A stretch of DNA of 64,000 nucleotides. It comes from Mimachlamys varia (lineage: Eukaryota > Mollusca > Bivalvia > Pectinida > Pectinidae). The position numbers were made by a program, and so were the translations under genes. A model generated the notes under the pieces. That model did not search any database, was not told the origin of the DNA, and saw nothing but the letters and a program-made list of their open reading frames with translations. Shown one piece after another: positions 45,861 to 60,100 of the stretch (positions are counted from its first letter, which is position 1; each line of letters starts with the position of its first letter). The DNA is taken from contig OX392530.1 of NCBI GenBank assembly GCA_947623455.1, forward strand, positions 32,519,405 through 32,583,404, given 5' to 3'.

Positions 45861-47309
45861 TTGTCATAACAGTAAATGACGTCATCAACAAAACACAATC
45901 AATGAAACCAAAGGAAAATATCGTCATACACTTCAGTTTGGTTTTTTTTTTCTAAAAAGAATGTAATTTGCGTTGACCTTGTTACGTTTGATCGATATCT
46001 AAATCAATATTTTAACCACAATTATACCAAAACATGTTTTGGGACGTTTATATTCACTGGTTAATAGCTGGTAGTAAATTATATATAGTTCCTCACAACG
46101 TTAAAATTGGGTGAAATATGTTTTTGATGATAAGAACAATTGTACCGTTTAGTGGACATATAAAGAAAATGTAAAATATTACCAAAGTTGAGTTTCTGTT
46201 AACTGTCCTGTAAATCCCATGTATGTCCATTCGTCCAGTTCAAACTTAACATTGACATTGTTTCTTACTACTGCTCGCACGAGACTGTCCCGTTATATGT
46301 CGAGATTCCCAAACACGCTGTCTATTTATCTCACGATTTCTCTGCGGTCTGAAGTACTTTAAAATACGCCCCCTAATCTGTCGTAACTTTGTGTAATATT
46401 AAAATAAGTATGCGTCATCACGTCAAAAAGAAGGTTTCCCCCAACATACTTGAAATTCTCGGTTAAAGACAAGATGTCAATACAATCCCAAATATAGCCT
46501 GGAGTGTTTGTAGTGACTTCGCTAAAAAAAGCTTCCGAAAACCAACCAACAACTCTGATAAAAGGTTTTATTTAAATTTGGGTGTTGGCCGTTTCAATTA
46601 AAGCGATATATTTGTAATGTACTCCACGTTTTTGAATGTACGGAATGCTATTTTCTATTTCACCGTTATACATGTGACTTATAATCCGCATGTCAAATTT
46701 CATCAGCTTTTTAAATATCAGAACAGTGTGGACTGCCATGTGATACGGTCACATTGGCGTACCTTTATAACACCTGGATTAACCTATGAATCAGTTAAAA
46801 ACGTTCTGAAAGATTACAGACGGGTGGAATTACACACAGTCTGACAAACACAGTTTGCGTGAAAAATCCCTGTGTTTTGAGAATAATTCAGACGTATCAG
46901 AAACACATGCATCATTATTGGTCCGTTGTTCTACCGAGGTGAGATTTTGAATCATAAGTGTTGGTTTTATCGACAAAACAGTATCTGATTTCCCAGTGTA
47001 CAGGGGCATTAACACCCTTTGTGACCAATAATAGCGGAATGTATTGGAGATCAAATGTTAAATATCATCTCAAATACCCCATCATCATCACAGACCTAAG
47101 AGTGTGCACTGGCTGTACACAGCAAAGGAAAACTGTAGGCAAACAATGAAGGCCATACGGAACATAGCAAACCGCAAACCTCAAACAGTCGGTTGTGCAA
47201 ACTGGCATTAATGATACTATTTATATTGTGCCCATCGTTCACAATGCAATACAGAGACAATCGGCATTGAAAATACAAAAGCATACATACCACCATACTG
47301 AAACCGACG
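45861..47309. other. No gene seen, possible intron
   Basis: Short frames, no recognised repeats. Confidence 0.4.
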
Positions 47310-47645
47310 GCAGTATATCAATTATACCATAAAAACTAACAATACTGAAACACGGAATAACTTACCAATTATACTATAAAAACTAACAATACTGAAATAC
47401 TGGGTAATCTACCAAACATACCATAAAACCTAAAAATACTGAAACACGGGGTAATCTACCAATTATACCATAAAAACTAACAATACTGAAACACTGGATA
47501 ATCTACCAAACATACCATACGAAACACTGGGTAATTTGCAAAATTGACCTTACAACTAACAATGCTTACAAACTGCACATTTTACCAAATATACCATTCC
47601 TCTTATAATACTAAAACACTCGAATTTGTCAAATATACCTTCAAT
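47310..47645 (+). repeat. Degenerate minisatellite, ~47-bp unit, about 7 copies
   Basis: Words ACCATAAAAACTAACAATAC, TGAAACACTGGGTAATCTAC and CAAATATACC recur at roughly 47 bp with deletions (one unit lacks the first word near 47515). It fades out to the right. No function suggested. Confidence 0.8.
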
Positions 47646-50600
47646 TTACAATAAGATAACACTCCGCAATGTACCATTTTTTTCTTTTATCGTACACAAG
47701 AGAAAGGCGAGATTATGCTTTTTGTGCGAACTTGTTTGCAAATTTTGGGTATGTTCATCTAAAAAGCTTACCGGACACGGTGAAATGTTCAGGACTTTGG
47801 TCAGATGTAGTGTCACTGTGTCTCAACTTATTTCGGTACTTTTTAAGAGAGAAACATCCTTTATGATGACAGGTTAAAGATACATTTTGTAAGGGTTAAT
47901 TTAATCCTGGGAGTTCTTACACTTGGTCAAACCTCTCGAGTATAATTTTTTCTTACATCCCCGGTCATGAAAGAGTTATACGCTATTTTTTTCAGATAGC
48001 TTTTGATTACTACCGTCGAGTGATTTTTCATGATGTAATGAATAATTCAAATGAAATTATCTTAATTCATATTTGAAAATTAATGAAAATAACATTTTAA
48101 AGTTGAAAAACAATGGTTCCAAAAGTCATATATCGCAACGTGCTTAACAGGAGATAACAAACAAACATCATGAGAACAAAATTGAGACAAGTATCGTTCC
48201 TGAAAGGGGATGTTTCTTTAAATTGCGTTATAGCTAACTTCATCAGTATCAATGTAAAAAATGCCTGCATTTGAAACACAAAAGAAAAATGTACTCGTGA
48301 CCCCTAAGGTATCTTTGTGTTTTGTGCCTTGTTTGTAAAAGTATTAACGGATCATCATCATAATCTGGTCTTTAAGGGGTCACACAGCAGTAAACAAGGG
48401 GTCACACGAGTAAACAAGTAGGCGGTAGGTAACAAAGAGGAATGATGGGGCAAACTGTCACAGAAAAACAAGACAGAAAAGTCCTAAGCATTTTGATGAA
48501 TTTGCAAAACGCTGGACAAACATACACTCTCTGCAGTGATTGGCTAAGAAGGTAACCGGGTACTCGTGGAAGTAAGAGTGTGTTTATTAATATTTACACC
48601 TCTCCTGACTTAACGAATCAAATCGTTCCTTCTGATTCAGCAGCAGGGTACTCCAGTGTATTTGTAATGTCCCTTAATATCTTATTGTGTGATCGACAGT
48701 AATAAAGTAATTTCATATAATATATCGAAGTCTGCAGAAATTATCATAAATTTCTGCAACCAAAACTGATACCATACACACATCTCTGCAATAAACCACC
48801 ATACATCCAGCTGTATATTCACCAACTACATCAATTTTCACCGCTCATTCATATGTATGCTCTTCACTAAGATATCGAAAGTATACAAACGCACATTCAC
48901 TTATTTACAGTGTTGTCATCCAACAGTTCAAACCCAACAGAGATATATGTGCCCTCTGAAATGGACACATCATGGATCAAATGTCCATCAATGGATCAGA
49001 AATGATAACTCCAAAATACTTCTAGTCTACAGTAAACTCAAAACGGTCCATCACAGCAACATAACAAAGGGTTGATACGTATCAAACACTGAATGGAGGA
49101 CAGCGTGCAGTGTCTATGAATCAATGAAGGTATCCTAGCCTGGGTATGATGGACAGGTTTATACAGAAAGTGCAAAACATATGTTCCAAATAACGGCACA
49201 GAGGGTAAAAACGACGGGAATACAAACCAAAAAATATGGAAAGTTAGAAATCTCCCAAAGTGTCCCACGAGGACAGAATATCATCAGAAGTCCCTTTGTT
49301 ACACCAAATACAGTGAGTATGGTGGGTACAATCATAAAACATCCCCAAGTTAACAAGTTCAAAAGCATAAGTAAATTGTATTCAACACAAACCTCTTTTA
49401 AAAACCTCGTAAATAGACTACTCTCTTAAGTTCCCTAAAAATTCCTAGACAGAAGGAAATCATTAAACTTAACTTAAATTTTAGGAAAGCAGAACTAAAG
49501 TTAGTTTAAGCGTCGTATATGTTTTCCTTACACCCCTTTAATTCTTATCTTTGAAGAAGAAATCAAACTCAGAAATAAATACTAGTTCAAAGCTAATATC
49601 TTTGAAACTTATAGGGAGAACGCAGTGCATCAACTTTAAATGTCTCGCCTACCAGTAAACAAATAAATGTCCCCGTGAGATTTGCGTGATCATCAATATG
49701 ATCACCGAGGAGGAATTTAGCAATTTCATTCTGAATTACTTCATTTTGGTAAAGAAACGGGTACAACTTGAGGATAACATTTGCATTGATGGTCAATCGG
49801 TATAACTGGTCACTCGTCACGTGACCTTAGCTTTTATAGATGATCGTGAACCTAATCAGTCAAACTGTTGTCGTCTGCCAGATTAACAAAACATGTGCTG
49901 ACGTTACCCTCGTGATCGGATCAACAACCTAACGATTTGATAAAGTTTGTCAATGAACAAACGAAATCATGGAATACCCCGAACGTGAAATTTAGACCAG
50001 GAAAAAATCGTACATGTCACCAGAACATAGCAGCAACGATATTTAAACGTATTTGGCAATTTGTAAAGTGTAAATCATTATGTACTTGCATTTACCAATG
50101 TTTGCATAGGTTTGTCAAATCCGAATCCTTTTTGAAAATCATTTTTTGCTTGTTTTTGTAGAAATTGTAAAGAGGAGCGCAATACATGAACACAAAACTA
50201 TCTCTTCAAAGTCAACATACAAGGACAGAATATACCACAGTATTACACACATTAATTAAAATATACCACACCGTCAACAGGTGAGGTCAAAAGAAGCCAA
50301 AGAAACTGATATGCTACCAATTTAAGGCAGAACAACATCAACGTTCATAATGAACGAAAACGAGAGCAATGGTTCAGTAAATGATAAGTATAAGCTACGT
50401 CACGTGGACATCTTCATGTTAAATTGCAAGCCCAGTATAATATTCAGTTTGTAGGGTACGACATGGTCTTTAAAAGCATTGCTTACATCTTAGAAAAGAG
50501 TTTAATATACGGGGCTAGTAAGATATTTATCGAACCTTCGACAAACCAAGGAGTACGCAAGCTGTCATTCGTTATTGTTCTTTAGTAGAACATATATTGT

Positions 50601-53600
50601 TCGTCGTAGTGGAGTATACGTACCTGTGTCACAATCAAAGGAGAAAACATTTCACGACCATTGGAACGGTAACAAGGACTTCTCACAACTGTGTTGGGTA
50701 GCAGTCTATTGGAAATCATATCAGGTAGGGCCCGGGTGTTGGCTCGCCGGTCTCACCCACGGGACGCTCGGCCATCACCCCCGGGATACACAGCTTCCCT
50801 AGCTCGTAATAAATCCAAAAAAATAATTCCCAAAATCTGGTTATTTATCACCGAATTATTATAACAGATATAATCCCGAATATGTTGGGAGTCACATCTA
50901 GGCGTATGTTTCGTTCCTCCGTTCGGAAGACCACGGGACACCGTGGTTATCGCTCATTTACATAGGTTGTACACTTTGGCAATCCTCGGGTCACAATAAT
51001 GATCCAACACTGAACTATAACTTCCATTCCATTTCAGAATTAATCCCTTTCTAGTGGCACAGCCTTGAACGTCCGTGAGGTTCCGTCTACGCCACCCACG
51101 CACGTTCTACAGGACAGTCGTAAATTCGATGTCATACACGTGCAGTGTACTTGATCATATCTGGAAAATATCAAATAGAAAATTCATGAAAAAATGATAA
51201 AAAGAGAATATGTAAATACAAAATAATGTTTATATTGAAAATGTTTTCAATGTATTTTATTTTCTTTGTAGAAAGACATTAGCTTTGATTCAAAACCAGC
51301 CTTATAAAGCTTTCAGGCAACCCATCATAAGTTTGAAACCAATTTACGATTAGTGGAAAATAATTCCTGAAAAAGCAATAATTAAGTAAATAATCCAGGT
51401 ACTTTGTTAAAGATCTATGGCCAAAGAAGGTCCACCGAGTCCATGACCAAGAGGTACCAAGATGTATATATCTGTATAGGATTTGACCAAATTCCCAGAG
51501 TAGACAGATCTGACCACATCAGGGAGGGAGAAAACCCACATACATAGCGTCCTGTGACTCATAAAGCTTATATAGGAGTGAAACAGTTCATCAGCATATC
51601 ACGAAAAATCGATGTTCATAATCAGCTGTCCACACCTCGTGGCCACGGCCCACGGTTTCCTACTGGTCCGCCCCTCCAGTCAACCCGGTCTCCTTGGCCA
51701 CTGTCTAACTTCAATATCAACTTTTTTCCTGCCTGGGCATAAAAGTCTTTTTAAAAGAAAAACATATGTTGTGATAAAGCAACATATGGTTAGTCAAACG
51801 CCAACTCACAGTGTCTAGAAAAATTCGCGCGTTTTTTGGTAGGTGTGTTATTGTTGCGCAAGTCGGTTGTAAGTTGTAACCTGTTTCGATGTTAACAGAC
51901 CTCCGTAGAAATACACTTGTGGGGCACATTCTATAACATGCTATTTGGATGGGAAATCATGCGTGAACTGAATACCAATTCAACATTCCTTTACCGTACA
52001 TGCATGCATTATCATTCTTTATTTCATATTTAGATTTTTATGCGCTTACATTTCTTGATTATTTATTCTATATAGAGCGTACGTGGAAAATATGTCCTCC
52101 CTATTTTTTAGAATTCAAATAATGCCATTATTAGTATTTAACGTGTGATTAATGCACGCGTGTTAATGTACGTTTACCATGTATAGTCACAGACTCCTAG
52201 CACATGGTCGGGCCTTTCCGCGTTCTGTCGCGATAACGCAAAGCGAGACACATAGTTTAAGGTAACTTAACAGTTTTAATTAAAGGGGACAGAGACCACA
52301 GGTAACCTGTAACAGGTGTATGAGAGAGATCAGCGTACCAGTCCAGGTGACAATGAACAGAGGGAGGGGGTACTCTAAGTCACCTCATGTAACACATACC
52401 TAAGCCTGATGACGTACGATCTGAAAATAATTCAAGTACTCGTCATCGTCTAAAACACCAAACTTTGGTTTCTAACGAAAGTTTCAATTCTTTTTTTTTA
52501 TATTCTCTGGCTGTGTTAGCACAGTGTCTTGGTTCGTCCCTCCACAATGGGAGTAAACACGGCCGTAAAGCGGCCTATAGAACGCTGTGCTAATTACTTA
52601 AACTATGCTGCTTAACACACAATCATATTCTATTCTGAATAAATATTGAAGTTTGATTAAACATGGACTTTTTCATTCCACAATGCTTCACTTAAAGAAC
52701 GTGTGGTATGAAAAATGGGCGTTGAAGTTTTAAAAGTGAAATTCATCTGACTTGCAATTCGTCACGGCCATGGCGACTATAAATAGTAAATACTTGTGCA
52801 TTTCTTTGAATACCGCCAACATCTGATACATAAGGCAACAATATTTAAACAGCGAAAAGGAATTTCCCAATTTCCTAAAATTATATATATCGATAATATG
52901 GCTTAAAAGAATTCCACAAAGCTTGTTTGGAGCTTCCTTTTTGGACAGTAGCAAACAAAATGTAGCATAGTGATAAATCAGAATATTGCATTAAATCGGC
53001 TATGATTTACCTGTAAGGTAAGTTCACTCTACCTGGCAGACTGTGTAGATTACATGTACATCGATCGGATTAATGTATATATATACAATACCCACATAAC
53101 ACATAGCTGCTTACCAGTCGGTTTCTCCATAACACGTGTACACTATACAATGTACCCCTTGAAACGATGGCCACTCTATCAGTTATATTTGTCAATTATC
53201 TTCACATTTGAGCCCAATAACCTATAAGCGATAGGAGAGAATACAGATATAAGATCTGATGATAACCCAACTGTATCCCGCTCCTCAATAAACAATGCTC
53301 GGCCAATTTGTGGGGGGACTTTACGACGGTGATTCACTAGTTCCGGGATTGTGTATCCGACTCCGTCCCGGGTTTGGACAGTCCATCACCGACTGGTGAG
53401 TAATACAGAGAAATCAATGGCGGGTCGGACCGGGCATTGCAGGGAGGGGGGAATGACCACACGCCGATTGGACAAATGGAGGGTCTCTCGTTCATCGGAG
53501 GTCAAGGGATAAGATGAATCAAGGGGAAAGTGTCCAATGTCCGCTATATATCGAACGTCAACTAAACAAATAGACGTCTGGTCAATTTTCTTAAGACGAA

Positions 53601-55689
53601 TCGCGCCATTCATTCAGTGGTCTCAAAGGATTCGAACATATAGTCATAACACTATCAAAATATGTTCCAATATCAGCTATAATCACCCAAGTCCAACCAA
53701 GCCCGTCGATGAAAATTCTTTGTTTATGCATATAGAGTTCAACCACACGTTATTTGTTTATCTATAAATACAAGTGTAATTATTATCAGACATTTTTTTA
53801 GTTCATTCATGTACAACTGAGCACCATTGTCTCCACCATCTGGATGAGCCGACCTTTGTGTTTGTGTGCAACTATTTCGTTGTAATTGTCATGTTTACCG
53901 ACGACCTAAATATATACAGATTAAGTTACCTTATTGATAATTCTAAATGATATCGATCTAACCATCCGAAAACTAATGATGAAAATTAAAATGTATTTAA
54001 CCATCCATGAAAGCAACTAAACTATATAAAAACAACCTCACAAAAAGCTACTAAATTTCACCAATATCCCATCTCTGAAGGACAAAACTAAATATTATAT
54101 AAGCTACCATAAAAACAATATTTGTTGACATAACACTCCAACTAAACGAAAGAAAAAGTGGAGTGGGTTTTTTCTTCCAGATATTTTCAAGCATGTCTGA
54201 CTTGGGAAGAAGTACTATTTATGCTCATAACAGCCGAAAGCATTTCAATACAGCGGGCACAGCAGATTAAAAGAGTTTTAAAAAAAAAACAGAAATTGTT
54301 CAAACATGTAACAGAAACTATTCAAACAATGCGAAACTAGGTTTGGATAGCATACTTAAGCCTGTATGTTTTGAAATCGGGGCTATACTGCTGGAACAAA
54401 GAAGGAATCAATGCACCGACAGATATAAGATAGCTGACAGCCAACGATATATCTTTAATAATGAAGATGTACAAAAAATATTGTTTACCTGTAGTTAACA
54501 AAGATCAACATTGCACACAGTAGTTCCCACCTGATGTCACATCACATACTAAAACCGCACGGATATCGATCCAGCTCCAGGTAACTTCAGTTTACACCTA
54601 TGCGGAAACCACAAGGGTCCCAACACTGATAATCCGTGTGGAATTCCACAAACTTTCTCCGGTACGTATACTAATATTGGAGATGTATTTCAATAAATAA
54701 GTAGTAAATCAGTTAACACGTCTGGGTCCTATCCGAGGGTAAAACAATGAAACACACAAACAGCTGTGCCAGGACGAAGTGCAGCGTGTAGACTTTCATA
54801 AGTATCGCCAATGATGGGATGTTTAAGATGCGGAAGTCGGAATTCCGTATCGAACTTTAACCGTGTACGAGTCCAGATTACACCATACTGACTGTACGTC
54901 TCGTGCTGGACTTATCAGGTTTTGTTTAAAATCCATCGGAATAAATGTTAGGCTTAGAGCGCTGTTCGGTATACGTCGTGTCACAAGCTCGCTATGATAG
55001 CTAGGTGTGATCGTCTCGCTCTGTGCGCACAGGTATGTCTTAGGCAGTCCCTTCTTTAGTAAGACCCACGTACTGTCCCGTCTACTTTCGTTCCCCACTT
55101 AAAAACGCCAGAACATCACTGTGGCCCATTTACCAGATCATTATAACTTCTTGACTTATTTGTGGTAATCCAAATCTAAAACGACTCGATTAGTTGTGAG
55201 TTTTAAAATCTAAAATTAAGTATTTACCAAATCAGTGGCGACGTCTATGTCTTGAACCATGAAATGATTAAATAGGACTAGCGAGATCAGTCTTACTGGA
55301 TAGACATATGATATAATTAATTACAGCTAATTGATGCATTACGTACACGTTAAAGCAGAGCGGGACCTCTCTATACATTCACACAGACTGTGATCTGTCA
55401 TCAGGCTACAGGCCTATAACACAGGGGTTTTGTGTCGCCCCCTTAGTAGTCTTCATATCGGTGTATAAGTTGGAAATTAAATTGATACATACATTGAAAT
55501 ATCTATAGCTTTATTACTTTATTTTGGCTTACACTTGCTATATTGTTTTGATACATTTTAACTACCGCAGCGTGAACGAGTCGTCTATTTTTCTCTTGTC
55601 ATCAAAACCTGTCAAAATATGATCGCATGACATTCCTTAGGAGCGTGCACGGAAATCCAACTGGGACAGGAGTAATGGTATACTTTAAC
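47646..55689. other. Eight kilobases with no recognised gene
   Basis: Small items only: a duplicated GGGGTCACAC...AGTAAACAAG near 48375-48420; a palindromic-looking patch at 49425-49510 resembling the foldback family; GC-richer patches at 50710-50810, 51640-51710 and 53280-53480; and TTAGCACAGTG / CGCTGTGCTAA inverted words near 52520 and 52580. Frames of 60-91 codons show no domains. The missing first exon of the ligand gene may lie here. Confidence 0.4.
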
Positions 55690-57115
55690 CGTCTCACTGT
55701 TAGAACAAACTGAATACTTTCAATATTGAAACAGTGCTACACTGAATATTCTCTAAACCAATACGGTAATAAAGTGAATACAATACACTCTAAACCGATA
55801 AAGTATTACATTAAATACTCTCTAAACCTATACAGTACTACACATAATACTCTGTTAACCGATACAGTACCACACTGAATAATCTGTAAACCGGTAAAGT
55901 ATTACACTAAATACTCTCTAAACCTATAAGTACTACACATAATACTCTGTTAACCGATACAGTACCACACTAAATAATCTGTAAACCGGTTAAGTATTAC
56001 ACTAAATACTCTCTAAACCTATAAGTACTACACATAATACTCTGTTAACCGATACAGTACCACACTGAATAATCTGTAAACCGGTAAAGTATTACACTAA
56101 ATACTCTCTAAACCTATAAGTACTACACATAATACTCTGTTAACCGATACAGTACCACACTGAATAATCTGTAAACCGGTAAAGTATTACACTAAATACT
56201 CTCTAAACCTATAAGTACTACACATAATACTCTGTTAACCGATACAGTACCACACTGAATAATCTGTAAACCGGTAAAGTATTACACTAAATACTCTCTA
56301 AACCTATAAGTACTACACATAATACTCTGTTAACCGATACAGTACCACACTAAATAATCTGTAAACCGGTTAAGTATTACACTAAATACTCTCTAAACCT
56401 ATAAGTACTACACATAATACTCTGTTAACCGATACAGTACCACACTGAATAATCTGTAAACCGGTAAAGTATTACACTAAATACTCTCTAAACCTATAAG
56501 TACTACACATAATACTCTGTTAACCGATACAGTACCACACTGAATAATCTGTAAACCGGTAAAGTATTACACTAAATACTCTCTAAACCTATAAGTACTA
56601 CACATAATACTCTGTTAACCGATACAGTACCACACTGAAATATCTCTAAGCAGAAACACCACAACACTTAATACTCTCCGATACATTTTTAAACAGAATA
56701 CTCTCTAAACTGATGCACCACGATACTACATACTCTCTAAACTGATACATTTCTACACTGGATACTCTCTAAACCGGTACATTACTACATGTACACTGGA
56801 AACGCTCTAAACTTATACACCACCGCACTATACGTAATCTCTAGACTGAAATGCTACCACACTGAATATTGAATGCTTCCTTAACTGAAAGAGTTTCACT
56901 CTGATTAATTAAAATTTAATACACAACAAAATTTAATAGTTTTTAAATAGACACAACAGCATATTGAATACCCTCTAAACTGATACACTAGCAGAACGAA
57001 TACTCCCTAAACTGGTACATTACCTAATGAATAGGTTCAAAACTGACAACCAGGATACTTAATGCTCTCTCAAATGACATCATTCCATTTCGGATAATCT
57101 TGAAATTGACAAAGT
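55690..57115 (+). repeat. Minisatellite with 95-bp higher-order unit (three ~32-bp subunits)
   Basis: Between 55871 and about 56640 a 95-bp unit repeats about eight times in exact register (starts 55871, 55966, 56061, 56156 and so on). Each contains three diverged 32-bp subunits: GTAAACCGGTAAAGTATTAC, CTCTAAACCTATAAGTACTA and CTGTTAACCGATACAGTACC. Left (55690-55870) and right (56640-57115) flanks hold the same ~32-bp words singly and diverged. The 95-bp copies are nearly identical, which points to recent amplification. Confidence 0.95.
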
Positions 57116-60100
57116 ACCACACAAAACAGTATGTAGTACTAAACACCACAGATACAGTAGGTAGTACTAAACACCACAGATACAGTAGGTAGTACTAAAC
57201 ACCACAGATACAGTAGGTAGTACTAAACACCACAGATACAGTAGGTAGTACTAAACACCACAGATACAGTAGGTAGTACTAAACACCACAGATACAGTAG
57301 GTAGTACGAAACACCACAGATACAGTAGGTAGTATTAAACACCACAAATACAGTAGGTGGTACTAAACATCACATATACAGTTGGTGGTACTAAACACCA
57401 CAGATACAGTAGGTGGTACTAAACACCACAGATATAGTAGGTAGTACTAAACACCACAGATATAGTAGGTAGTACTAAACACCACAGATACAGTAGGTGG
57501 TACTAAACACCACAGATACAGTACGTTGTACTAAACACCACAGATACAGTACGTGGTACTAAACACCACAGATACAGTTAGTAGTACTAAACACCACAGA
57601 TATAGTAGGTAGTACTAAACACCACAGATATAGTAGGTAGTACTAAACACCACAGATACAGTAGGTAGTACTAAACACCACAGATACAGTAGGTGGTACT
57701 AAACACCACAGATACAGTACGTTGTACTAAACACCACAGATACAGTACGTGGTACTAAACACCACAGATACAGTTAGTAGTACTAAACACCACAGATACA
57801 GTAGGTGGTACTAAACACCACAGATACAGTAGGTAGTACTAAACACCACAGATACAGTAGGTAGTACTAAACACCACAGATACAGTAGGTGGTACTAAAC
57901 ACCAAAGATACAGTAGGTAGTACTAAACACCACAGATACAGTAGGTAGTACTAAACACCACAGATACAGTAGGTAGTACTAAACACCACAGATACAGTAG
58001 GTAGTACTAAACACCACAGATACAGTAGGTAGTACTAAACACCACAGATACAGTAGGTAGTACTAAACACCACAGATACAGTAGGTAGTACTAAACACCA
58101 CAGATACAGTAGGTAGTATTAAACACCACAAATACAGTAGGTGGTACTAAACACCACATATACAGTTGGTGGTACTAAACACCACAGATACAGTAGGTGG
58201 TACTAAACACCACAGATATAGTAGGTAGTACTAAACACCACAGATATAGTAGGTGGTACTAAACACCACAGATACAGTAGGTGGTACTAAACACCACAGA
58301 TACAGTACGTTGTACTAAACACCACAGATACAGTACGTGGTACTAAACACCACAGATACAGTTAGTAGTACTAAACACCACAGATACAGTAGGTAGTACT
58401 AAACACCACAGATACAGTAGGTAGTACTAAACACCACAGATACAGTAGGTAGTACTAAACACCACAGATACAGTAGGTAGTACTAAACACCACAGATACA
58501 GTAGGTAGTACGAAACACCACAGATACAGTAGGTAGTATTAAACACCACAAATACAGTAGGTGGTACTAAACATCACATATACAGTTGGTGGTACTAAAC
58601 ACCACAGATACAGTAGGTGGTACTAAACACCACAGATATAGTAGGTAGTACTAAACACCACAGATATAGTAGGTAGTACTAAACACCACAGATACAGTAG
58701 GTGGTACTAAACACCACAGATACAGTACGTTGTACTAAACACCACAGATACAGTACGTGGTACTAAACACCACAGATACAGTTAGTAGTACTAAACACCA
58801 CAGATATAGTAGGTAGTACTAAACACCACAGATATAGTAGGTAGTACTAAACACCACAGATACAGTAGGTAGTACTAAACACCACAGATACAGTAGGTGG
58901 TACTAAACACCACAGATACAGTGGGTAGTACTAAACACCACAGATACAGTACGTGGTACTAAACACCACAGATACAGTTAGTAGTACTAAACACCACAGA
59001 TACAGTAGGTGGTACTAAACACCACAGATACAGTAGGTAGTACTAAACACCACAGATACAGTAGGTAGTACTAAACACCACAGATACAGTAGGTGGTACT
59101 AAACACCAAAGATACAGTAGGTAGTACTAAACACCACAGATACAGTAGGTAGTACTAAACACCACAGATACAGTAGGTAGTACTAAACACCACAGATACA
59201 GTAGGTAGTACTAAACACCACAGATACAGTAGGTAGTACTAAACACCACAGATACAGTAGGTAGTACTAAACACCACAGATACAGTAGGTAGTACTAAAC
59301 ACCACAGATACAGTAGGTAGTATTAAACACCACAAATACAGTAGGTGGTACTAAACACCACATATACAGTTGGTGGTACTAAACACCACAGATACAGTAG
59401 GTGGTACTAAACACCACAGATATAGTAGGTAGTACTAAACACCACAGATATAGTAGGTGGTACTAAACACCACAGATACAGTAGGTGGTACTAAACACCA
59501 CAGATACAGTACGTTGTACTAAACACCACAGATACAGTACGTGGTACTAAACACCACAGATACAGTTAGTAGTACTAAACACCACAGATACAGTAGGTGG
59601 TACTAAACACCACAGATACAGTAGGTAGTACTAAACACCACAGATACAGTAGGTAGTACTAAACACCACAGATATAGTAGGTAGTACTAAACAGCAGAGA
59701 TACAGTAGGTAGTACTAAACACCACAGATACAGTAGGTAGTACTAAACACCAGATATACAGTAGGTAGTACTAAACACCACAGATACAGTAGGTGGTACT
59801 AAACACCACAGATACAGTAGGTAGTACTAAACAACACAAATACAGTAGGTAGTACTAAACACCACAGATACAGTAGGTAGTACTAAACACCACAGATACA
59901 GTAGGTAGTACTAAACACCACAGATACAGTAGGTAGTACTAAACACCACAGATACAGTAGGTAGTACTAAACACCACAGATACAGTACGTTGTACTAAAC
60001 ACCACAGATACAGTGGGTAGTACTAAACACCACAGATACAGTAGGTAGTACTAAACACCACAGATACAGTGGGTAGTACTAAACACCACAGATACAGTAG

